From NCBI GenBank assembly GCA_020746875.1, contig JAGTJL010000009.1, positions 1,302,001 through 1,366,000 of the forward strand: DNA of 64,000 bases. Reading direction: 5' to 3'. Of this stretch, positions 55,833-64,000 are shown one piece after another (positions within the stretch are counted from its first letter, which is position 1; every line of letters begins with the position of its first letter). This stretch comes from Rhexocercosporidium sp. MPI-PUGE-AT-0058. Lineage: Eukaryota; Ascomycota; Leotiomycetes; Helotiales. A model generated the notes under the pieces. The model made no database searches. It was given only the letters and a program-made list of their open reading frames with translations, and was not told the DNA's origin. Both the position numbers and the translations under genes were made by a program.

Positions 55833-56990
55833 TTAGAGTTCTTCATCATGAATATTAGATCCTCGATCTTTAGCCTCCGCTTTAATAAACGTCGACTCAC
55901 TCATGAAAGGACTTTTCCTCCTGATCTTCTCTCCCTTGACTATCAAAATGACAGGTGCTAGCGCCAGGACCAGTGCTACGAAAGCTAAAAAGCTACTCCC
56001 CAACTGGAAACCAAAGTTGGTATAAAGAGCTGGAGATGGAAGGGGTTGGAAAGCCCCGAAGATGTTTCGACCAACCGAAGTGGCGGAGAGTGCTGAAGCT
56101 GCGTATTTCTCGCAAGGGTCTGTGAGGTAGTTCACAACAGCAAGGTAGATATTGTAGATTCCTAAACTGAAGAAGCCTACTCCAAACATCAGGGCTACCA
56201 AAAGAATATCGGGGTAATTTGCCTAGTTGTACCAAATAATCCCTGTTGTTGGGTTGTAAATGTGTGCGCATAGTAAACAATCTATAGATGAAATGGAGAT
56301 GTCGGCATACCGCAGTAAAGAAAAGATTCCTGGGGTAGCTCGAGCGCAGCCTCGACTTAGGATGGGTTTCCCGGTTTTTGATTTCTTCACAGGTCTCAAG
56401 TGCATGCGATCCTAGATCGGTCAATGTCGTCTTCTGCATCGTGAAGCTCCTCATCAGGATTTTCTTTTCGCCATTTCTTTGCTTCGCTCGAAAGGATGAT
56501 ATCGCCTCCCGTTTCGAAGAGCAGGAACCAGAAGACAGGGAGTGGTGCGCCAATGGAAATCGGATAGACCCAGTAAATCCATCAGAAAGAGAGATGTGTG
56601 GTTATACCCCCACTAACACGACCATTATCTTGAACTTCTACACCACGGCGCACAATGAGGAAGATGAGGAATATGATGCAGGCGCTGAATTAGCCTGGCA
56701 TTCGTCTGAAAGCCTCTGCCAGTATGACGAAGAGGAGTGGAAACAGTGCAGCGCTCATGTTCCGGGATGTAGTGGCGAAATAGAGGTATAGGAAGCCATC
56801 GTTGCTAACATTGAAAGCTCGAGACATTTCAGCGTTTCTAGCTCCGTACGCTCTAGCTGGGAGACCCAATGAGATTGAACTGCTAGAAGTCAATTTCTCG
56901 TGGATTTCAACAGCTATGGATTGTTTACACATTTAGCACAGAGATTGTGAGCCTCCACTTGAGCCATGTTGACCGATTGAAGCTGAGTTC
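55833..56990 (-). pseudogene. Decayed major facilitator superfamily transporter
   Basis: Minus-strand translation gives scattered but clear MFS pieces. They are an N-terminal STWLKWRLTISVL, then ISLGLPARAYG...NAEMSRAFNVSNDGF, then MSAALFPLLFVILAEAFRRMPG, then a TAA and FSACIIFLIFLIVRR. SGGITTHLSF is followed by a TGA, then WIYWVYPISIGAPLPVFWFL and the central loop FETGGDIILSSEAKKWRKEN. A later frame has YNPTTGIIWYN, a TAG, then ANYPDILLVALMFGVGFFSL and the intact C-terminal helices (56201-55833, ending IHDEEL). The three stops are each one C-to-T change from Gln or Arg (CAA, CGA, CAG). Two or more helices appear to be deleted between the pieces and the frame shifts at least twice. No functional transporter can be made. 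Confidence 0.75.
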
Positions 56991-57784
56991 TAGTCAGTGA
57001 CATCCATCCAACCAGGACGAACTTCAGCCGCTATAGCCGGTAACAAATGTCATCGTTTTTGATAGAACTTGCCAATACTTATATATTCGGAGGAGACCTT
57101 TTCATAAGTAAAATCTCAAAATTTACATTATCTTTATTGTTCGGAGCAGACGCTGACGACACTTTTCAACAGCTCCACTACTAGCGCCACTATTCGCGGG
57201 ACCAAAACTATAATTCAACTTGGCTGTTTATCCTCGACGAGATCTTATCTTATCTCCGAATAACAGTAGCTAAATGAAACCGAATTGACTCAGAAAAGCT
57301 CTGCAAGCAACATGGAAAGAAAAGAATGGTAAATCCGAGAGGAATCCTGTCGCATCACTGTCTGAAACACACGACCTTCACTTAAAAGTGTGGCAGAATG
57401 TGAAAGATTCACCATGTCGAAAGTCATCTAGAATGAAAATATAGTGCATGAGCAACAATGATCAAGAATATTATTGTGACGAGAGTTCGTAGTGTTTCTT
57501 TGAGGGAATATTGCGCTAAGCTGTTTCTCGCGGGGGACCCAATCCTAGATAGTATAGCCAAGAAGAAAGCCCTCACGTGAACTTTAAGTTTAAATCTTAT
57601 TCAGGCATCTCGAAACCGCTCTATGTACAAGGAAAACCCAGGTATGTTTCTAGAGATACCATTTTCGAAAAGAAATTGACGAGCAATAGCAAAAGCAGCC
57701 CAGAAATCTAGCTCAACCTACGGAGTCAATGCAAGTCGATTACCAGTCGTAAAAAGCATGTTTCTAGAGTCGAAAACACTCTGG
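56991..57784. other. AT-rich spacer
   Basis: No gene supported. The base composition is more AT-rich than nearby genes, consistent with decay around the transporter relic. Confidence 0.45.
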
Positions 57785-59103
57785 CTATGAGAAATGAGGC
57801 AGCATGCTCGCCCATGGAACGGTCGTATAGCATTCGATGGGGAGATTTCTTAGACTCGAAACCGCGAGGCCGATGATCAAAAGTCTCGCCGCTAGATACG
57901 TGAAGAACGGAATCCAGAAGAAGATCAAGCCGACCGGCATTCGAACCTTGTACCCTTCTATATACTGGTAATCTTCGCCCTTCTTCCTTCGGTGTCGATT
58001 ACCTACCGCATCGGCCAGTGCATGGATGAAGAGACATGTCTCTGCTGTCACACAAGCACCGCGCCACAAAGCCTTTTCGATTGCCGAGGGGAAATTGAAG
58101 TACCACTCTGCGAATGAAAGTGTCGAGAATAAGATGACGTTTATCCCTAGGAACGCACGTTGACGCATGTCCAAGAGTTGAGGGTTACGGTCATTCGGTA
58201 TCCGTCGAAATGGCTTTCGGTATGGCCCATCCTCACGACAGCATCGAGGGAACAGGCTCATGATGTGGGCCTGAGCTTCAACGAAGTCAAGTGGTGTGTA
58301 ACGATAGGGCTCTTTTGCTGCTGGTCCAGCATTGGTAAGGATCACAGCCATAGATGTCTTCATCCTGATGATGGTCGGTGTAAGAACATCGAGAGGCTTA
58401 TGCAGCCAATAGTAGTAAGTCGAAAGGGTACATATGATGATGGCACAAGTCTGATACTCCAGTGGGGATACTGGCAAGCCTTGAATAATGCGGCCGGTAC
58501 ATTGCGTCATGAACCAAAGTGTTTGGAATGCAGCAACCGTCTTTGTGAACTTGTCTCCTTTGCTCTTGTCGAATATCTCTTTCTGGGAAATTTCTGGCAT
58601 TGGAATGTATTTGTTTTTGACGAGGTAGTGTATCTGTTTTGCATTCGCGGGGAAGAGTGGTGCGTCTTGTGTGTGAATGACGAAGCCACCGCTGTCGGCA
58701 TAGAAACCGTGGGCAAGTGCCCATTCGTCAAGTCCAAGAGCCTTCATGTCTGCTTGTGATCTTTTTGCTGATGCCCATTGCCCACCCGCTGAAAGTAGAA
58801 ATGCTTCTGGGACAAGTGCTCCCAAGAGAAGCCATCTAATCCTTCGCCAAGATTGCCGAAGAAGACCTTCATGGCTAGCAGGCAAATTCAAGTGAAGTCT
58901 GAGCAATTGACTAGTTAGAGTCTGTATAAATTGAGAGAGGTGGGAGTGATTCTTCTTAGGTCAACTTACTGTACCCAGAGACAGATGAAAAGTGTCGATA
59001 AACAACTCCACAAGATATCCAAAGTCCCTCTTTGGTTAGGTTGCGGCACCCATCCTTGCTCAATCGTCTCATTACAAGATATCAAATTACGGAGAGGAGC
59101 CAT
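57785..59103 (-). CDS. Uncharacterised multi-pass membrane protein
   Basis: Two exons, 59103-58970 and 58898-57785, give 415 aa; the intron has GTAAGT donor, CTAAC branch and CTCAG acceptor. The N-terminus (NETIEQGWVPQPNQRGTLDI, then LWSCLSTLFICLWVQLHLNLP) is a recognisable opening of a widespread fungal membrane family with no named function. It continues with RRIRWLLLGALVPEAFLLSA, GRIIQGLPVSPLEYQTCAII and TLSTYYYWLHKPLDV. Towards the end are AFLGINVILFSTLSFAEWYF and VGLIFFWIPFFTYLAARLLI. About six membrane segments are present. Upstream exons are possible because a stop lies just before the chosen Met. It is divergent from the MpaB-like oxygenase gene, with about 670 nt between starts. Confidence 0.72.
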
Positions 59104-59773
59104 AAGAAGATCTGCTGCTGTATTTGGGTTCCATTATGGAGATTATGAGGAGGATATTTATGAAGTCCAAAGGACCATAGCTGGTATGAATGCCGTCAGC
59201 ATGCCGGTTTACCATGAAACTATCTCCTACCAAATCTTTGAACACCATCTTCGAACCAATTTTCTTCAGCTGCCATCTAGTTGGTTATCGTGTATCCGGC
59301 AATTGTCGAGGTACCTGGTCGGGTAACAACATTCGAGGCGAAGCGCATGCATTCATTCGACCAGAAACCTTGGAAAGCAACCCCCCCTCCGGAAGCTGAC
59401 AACTCCCCGAGGCCCCAACCAATAGTCGTTGCATTCGGTGGCTTGCAATTGGATTGATTACTTAGGCTATATACAAGGTAACATTCACAGAGCGCATTTT
59501 TTCGGTTGCAATATATCCTGCATTATCACGTGGGAGTTGGGGGCCATTCCATGATTCTCCAGGAGGTTTTGTCATTCTATTTTGAGAATTGTCGTTCTCA
59601 ACCGCTCTTCAAAAAGTGACTGCCGTTCTGAAATGATCATCGCGATTTCTGCAGCCACTTGGCCCCCAAACCATCGGAGTACCTAAACTGGGAAACCTTT
59701 TGGATACTAACATCATCAAATAGATCCCATTTCCTTTCAACAAAGTCTTCGTGATAGCACGAGCAACACCATC
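59104..59773. promoter_or_regulatory. Shared divergent upstream region
   Basis: The 670 nt between the divergent membrane-protein and MpaB-like genes must hold both promoters. A small plus-strand ORF (59190-59399) has no content. No specific binding site is assigned. Confidence 0.35.
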
Positions 59774-61065
59774 ATGGCAGCTTGGTTCAACTCATGGGGC
59801 GGATTCGTCCTTCTACCTGGAACGCTTTTGTATCTCTACTTCGTCAAACGCTTGCGGTTCTCTGGAACGAACAGTCTCCCAGCCAGGCTCGGCTATACAA
59901 ATAGATCGACCTACTCCCGCATGACAACTGAAGATGCATGGAAGATTCACAATTTCCTGATCGAATACGAGTTTCCAACCACCTTCTCAGCTGCAACAAT
60001 GTTCGCTTTATTCAAAGCCTATGGGATCCCGAGTATCTCATCACTCCTTTGTGCAACCGGACAGTTCTCATCTAAAGATACTGTTGACAAACGATACGCT
60101 GATACGGGATGTCTTCTTCTGGAATCGGTTCTCAACGCCCCTGCTTCGCCACGTGCCATTGAAGCTCTCTCTCGAATCAACTATTTGCATTCTCCTCATC
60201 GTGCCAGTGGCAAAATCACGGATGCGGACATGCTCTACACCCTCTCGCTTTTTGCTCTGGAGCCATCTAGGTGGGTTGCCAAGTATGAGTGGCGAGAGCT
60301 GTCGAGCTTGGAACGATGTGCTGTTGGGACTATGTGGAAAAGTCTAGGCGAGGCGTTGGGGGTTAGTTATGACTTGCTTACGGGAAGTCAAACGGGCTGG
60401 AGCGATGGCATTGATTGGCTTGACGACCTGGACAGTTGGAGTTGCCAGTATCAAGATTCCCACATGGTGCCTAATGTATCTAATAAGAAAGTGGCTGATG
60501 CAACGCTGTATCACATTGTCTGGAAAATGCCAACAAGATTTAAGTGTGTAGGGGAGAGAATTGTGGCCGCCATTCTGGAGGACAAGCTCCGAGAGGCTAT
60601 GATGTAAGTTCATATTCACTCAATCTCTGAGATAGAAGATTAACGTCAAGTAGGATCCCTAAGCCCCGACAGGGTTACTTTACGTTTATTCACCGCTTCG
60701 TCGCTGCCCGGAAGTTCTTCCTTGTGCACTTGGCACTTCCCAGGCGGAAGCCAAAGAAGCGACTCCCTGCTGTGACGTCGTCTGGGCGAATGATGGCTAA
60801 GAGGTATACCATCTCACCTTGGTACGTGAAACCAACTTTTAAGAACCGCTGGGGATTTGGGGCATGGAAGACGTGGTTGAAGGGAGGCATTTTACCAGGC
60901 GATGAGGGAGACAAGTACTTCCCGCAAGGGTTTGTGGCGAGTGAACTTGGGCCAAATGCACTGAGAAACTTTGGGAAAGAGAAAATGGATGCCGAGAAGC
61001 AGAGGCTGGAAGTGGAACTGTCTTCTGAAACAGGGAGATGTCCATTTCTTCGTAACGCAGACTAG
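59774..61065 (+). CDS. MpaB-type ER-bound oxygenase family protein
   Basis: Two exons, 59774-60603 and 60654-61065, give 413 aa. An N-terminal signal anchor (GGFVLLPGTLLYLYFVKRLRF) is followed by the oxygenase domain (DUF2236/mpaB type): RYADTGCLLLESVLNAPASP, then RINYLHSPHR with the family's His-containing motif, DMLYTLSLFALEPSRW, YEWRELSSLERCAVGTMWKS and LGEALGV. The C-terminal exon is basic and continues RFVAARKFFLVHLALPRRKP. In mycophenolic acid biosynthesis MpaB works with haem-type chemistry on an ER farnesyl chain; family members are found both inside and outside metabolite clusters, and the substrate here is unknown. Splicing ATGAT/GATC keeps frame. The start gives a good membrane anchor. 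Confidence 0.85.
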
Positions 61066-61303
61066 ATATCATATCCAAGTACCTCCAATGACAGTAAACA
61101 AACAAAGGCATTCATTTTAGGCCTTGAATTGCCAAGTTCTCAATTTTAAAGTGCTGTAGAAAATTCAGACATCCTCCCAACCCCGCTTAACAAAACTACA
61201 CAAATACCACCCCACAGTCGTGGACTTCATTCCAAGTGACATCTCACTCCACTTGACGAAATCCAAACCCATTCCCACCTCCTCATCTCGCCATGATAAC
61301 GTC
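61066..61303. other. Short intergenic spacer
   Basis: A 74-codon minus-strand frame at 61165-61389 overlaps the next gene's 3' end and could be an alternative last exon; no splice evidence was found. Confidence 0.3.
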
Positions 61304-61971
61304 TCAATGCCTCCATCCAACACCGATCCTTTCCGAGCCTGGTCCATACCTCGCATCCTTCGTCCCACACCTTTCCCCATACAGCGCATTATTCCTACAC
61401 TCGAAGCTGCAGAACTCGCCTGTGTATCGATGCTGAATGTTCCGTCGGTTCGGCATGCATGCCGGCGGGATCTCGAATGGTAAGCCGTTTTGACCTTGCT
61501 GAGTGGGATTGTTGATACGTTGAAGCTGGGCGTAGATGAGGTAGCAGTTCGATCCGGCGAGGAGAGTTCGGTGACCGCAGGGAGACTCGACGCTCCAATA
61601 GTTGCACATCCTGATCCAAGACTGGGTATGAGTAAGGGGATGATGGAGGTTTCGTGATCTGTGTTGCTGTGATGGAGGACTGACTTGGACAGCGTGAGTG
61701 AGGCTCAAGGTGTGAGAGTGCCTACCTTTGTGAATCCAGACATAAAGGTGGAGTGATGGTCTTCAAGTACATGAGCCAGCTCAGTGTCAAACTCTGAACT
61801 TAAGCTGGTCATATGAGGACGTGGCACGCGTCTCCTTTCGGAAACTCCGCTACCACTTCCACGATGAGTAGGTTCTGCGTTGGTGCATCTCGAACTAGCC
61901 CTTATCTTTCTATCCGATCTCTGGCTATGTCCCAAACGCTGACATGGTTGATATGACCATATCAGGTTCAT
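61304..61971 (-). CDS. Small Cys/His-rich hypothetical protein
   Basis: Two exons, 61971-61726 and 61621-61304, phase 0 (GTAGGC donor, CCCAG acceptor), give 187 aa. A second Met at 61812 (MTSLSSEFDTEL) may be the true start, since the first 53 residues are basic low complexity. Exon 2 holds the characteristic part: CNYWSVESPCGHRTLLAGSN, then CYLIYAQLQRIN, a Pro/Gln linker, FEIPPACMPN and HRYTGEFCSFECRNNALYG. The C...CGH...C and FCSFEC spacing suggests a zinc-binding cluster. I believe similar short proteins exist in other ascomycetes but know no function. Confidence 0.6.
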
Positions 61972-62504
61972 GAAGCGGAAATGGGAAGACAGCGGGAGGG
62001 GCCATGCTACGCGGATACTGATTGTACTGTGAACGATTCAAATGAATCTTATAGATTGAGAATGATCTTGTGTAAAACAAACGATTGTTCCCAGCTGGAA
62101 ATGACTCTCAATGGAACGTTTTCGCAAACCCGTGGGGAAAGCGGCAAATACTAGACGCCGCGCGTGCGAATGGAGCCTGCACATCCATCTCGTTTGTGTG
62201 AGCTAACATGTTTGGCCTAAAGACTCTGCAACTGGTAACACTATTTTAAGCGAGGAGAACGAAAACGAGAGGGAAGAGACAATGGGTTTGCCACAAACGA
62301 ACTTGCATTGTGTGACCCTCAGAGAGCCCAGAGGCGTTTGTTCAAAATCACGTGCGGACAAATCGATTCTCATCATGAAGAGCAGAGGAATGATATAATG
62401 CAATTGCCAGCAGGGATGCTAATGCGGGTATCTCTTAACGTACAGGCGAAGGATGACCGAAGCAGTCTAAAAAAGACAATCAAGCCAGCACTTACTCAGG
62501 AAAT
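61972..62504. other. Intergenic, no supported gene
   Basis: Upstream region of the Cys/His-rich gene and 3' flank of the phosphatase gene. Nothing else seen. Confidence 0.5.
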
Positions 62505-64000
62505 TTACCCATGGTGCGCCTGATAGTGATTCGCAGCCATTTCCATATCCCTTTCGCTCGGTATCCGTCCAGTCCAGCTATCTCCAGGAGTGTCTGACAC
62601 GCCGAAAGTATCCAGCTTATCGACCAACTCATCCGTGATGGCCTTTACATCGACGTCAAGGTAGTGGCGGAGGAACTTTCCAATTTCGATATTCTCGTGG
62701 TTTCCATGTAAAGCCTCCGATCCAGCAGTTCCGTAGATGTTCACATCAACAGCTGAATGCCCATGAGTAGACCAGCCAATCTGAGCCCGTCTACTGATCA
62801 TATCTGCAAAGGTATAAACACTGAGTAGTGGGTTGTCAATAAGAAGTTGAAGTTCCTCCTTAGTCAGATCAGTGATTCCCAGACCTTTGCGGACTAGTTC
62901 TTTGCTGATAAACTTTTCAAGCTTATCAGACTTTCCGTTCTGTATGATATGGTTGTTCAAACGTCCCGCGAGATACTCAGCAGAACTGGAGGCATTGGCA
63001 AGAACTTCTGGCAGCCACTTGTATTGCGGATACAAAGGGTGTAGTTCTGTCAAGCGTTAGCTAAAGCCCAAAGTCGGGTATCAGATTCTTACGCCTAGCA
63101 ACAGATAGACCACCTGTCTCGTGATCAGAAGTTGCCACCAGAATGCCATTATCGCCGGATCTTTCGAGGAATTCGATAACCGAGGCAAAAGCAGCATCGT
63201 AGGCCAGTACTTCGTTGACTTGTGCTGCGGGGTCATTTCCATGCCCGGCGTGGTCAATTCTGCTGCCCTCGATCATGAGAAAGAATCCCTTGTCGCTATC
63301 TGCAGTTGCATCTTCAAGCGCCTTCAATGCCGTTTGTGCCATCTCATTCAACGATGGATAAACGTCATTCTGGTTTCTTCGATCAATTTCAAATGGGATG
63401 TCTCTTTCGGCAAATAAACCCAACAGTGGAAGCTTTACATTTTTGCCAAGCTCCAATTTGTCGAAGTCCTTTCGACTGTCAATATAGTTCCAGCCGAATT
63501 TGTCTTGTGCCAATTTGGTGATGTCTCTGTCATCAGCTCTGCATCCACCTTCAGTTGTATTTGGCAAGAAGTGACATCGCCCACCGCCGAGCATCAGATC
63601 AACAACTAGCCTATTGTTAGATATTGTTCTCTTCCAACTAGAGGTTTCCAACTTACCCCGTCCAAGAGGGTGCTCCCCAACTTCTTGCTGGGCAATCAGA
63701 TCTTCCTCCAATCTGATGTTGACGTGAGCAGCAAAGCATGCCGGGGTGGCATCTGTGATATCTGTTGTCACAACCAATCCAGTCATGTAGCCGGCCTTCT
63801 TCGCAGCTTCTAATACAGTTCCGCAAGGTGTGTGGTCTGGCAGCATAGATATAGCTCCATTGTAGCTCTTCAATCCGCATGAGAAGGCCGTTGCACCGGC
63901 GGCAGAGTCCGTGACAAAACTACTCGTCGATCTGGTTCGGGAGGATCCGATGAAGTGCTGGTCAAGAACGAGTGTATCGTCAATAGGTAGGCCGTCTGAA
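62505..64000 (-). CDS. Alkaline phosphatase (Pho8-like), 5' end outside window
   Basis: Three exons are visible: 64000-63657 (continuing off the right edge), 63605-63093 and 63046-62505. The first visible exon has the phosphoserine motif TDSAAGATAFSCG, preceded by SDGLPIDDTLVLDQHFIGSS, as in eukaryotic alkaline phosphatases. Zinc and magnesium ligands follow: FFLMIEGSRIDHAGHGNDP, VATSDHETGG, and in the last exon GWSTHGHSAVDVNIYG. These place it in the PhoA/Pho8 family of homodimeric metalloenzymes; in yeast Pho8 is vacuolar. The N-terminus, with any signal anchor, lies outside. The last intron (GTAAGA ... TTGACAG) is only 46 nt and rejoins as ARQLHPLYPQ. About 460 residues are present. Confidence 0.9.

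Overview
This window is nuclear DNA of a filamentous ascomycete (Pezizomycotina). A leotiomycete-like fungus is my best guess from overall gene content, but I cannot confirm that without a search. The evidence is: genes split by 50-70 nt introns with GTAAGT/GTATGT-type donors, CTAAC/CTGAC-like branch sites and short AG acceptors; eukaryotic housekeeping genes (EDC3, PIF1, PUB1-like, PEX11-like, Mpv17-like, alkaline phosphatase); and typical fungal families (kelch and aspartyl-protease-like surface proteins, a carboxylesterase with a GPI-type tail, an MpaB-type oxygenase). I found no rRNA, tRNA, CRISPR, bacterial-style operon or intact transposon. Exon boundaries were read by eye from splice sites and frame continuity.

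Layout. 1-9.2 kb is a sparse, decayed-looking left arm. It holds a partial gene with one in-frame TAG, an ORF cut by TGA, an intact kelch-domain membrane protein (2.4-4.5 kb), a single-pass membrane protein, and a multi-pass membrane protein gene with several frame breaks. 10-12.7 kb holds a short-chain dehydrogenase/reductase and a convergent APH-type kinase gene whose last intron does not keep frame. 13.4-22.3 kb is a minus-strand housekeeping block: EDC3, a PIF1 helicase with a zinc knuckle and two possible starts, and a three-RRM PUB1/TIA1-like protein. 24.5-35 kb is gene-poor and carries mostly unrecognised ORFs (acidic nuclear-type protein, several orphan proteins) plus a small secreted cysteine-rich protein. 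35.8-46 kb has a PEX11-family protein, an unknown protein, an Mpv17/PMP22-family protein, a conserved fungal cysteine-cluster protein and a tandem-PH protein. 47-53 kb has a secreted carboxylesterase and an aspartyl-protease-like receptor-shaped protein lacking one catalytic Asp. 54-64 kb has an F-box-like protein, a major facilitator pseudogene with stop codons of the C-to-T type, a divergent pair (multi-pass membrane protein and MpaB-like oxygenase), a small Cys/His protein, and the 3' part of an alkaline phosphatase.

Themes. Two surface proteins share an architecture of extracellular domain, Ser/Thr stalk, one membrane helix, basic stop-transfer and cytoplasmic tail (kelch at 2.4 kb, aspartyl-protease-like at 51 kb). 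Broken genes cluster at the left edge and at 56 kb, and the stops in the transporter relic are what repeat-induced point mutation or cytosine deamination would give. I did not find a clearly new multi-gene system. The best leads are the protease-like putative sensor, the dual-start PIF1 with zinc knuckle, the decayed transporter beside the oxygenase/membrane-protein pair, and the small secreted cysteine-rich protein within a run of orphan genes.
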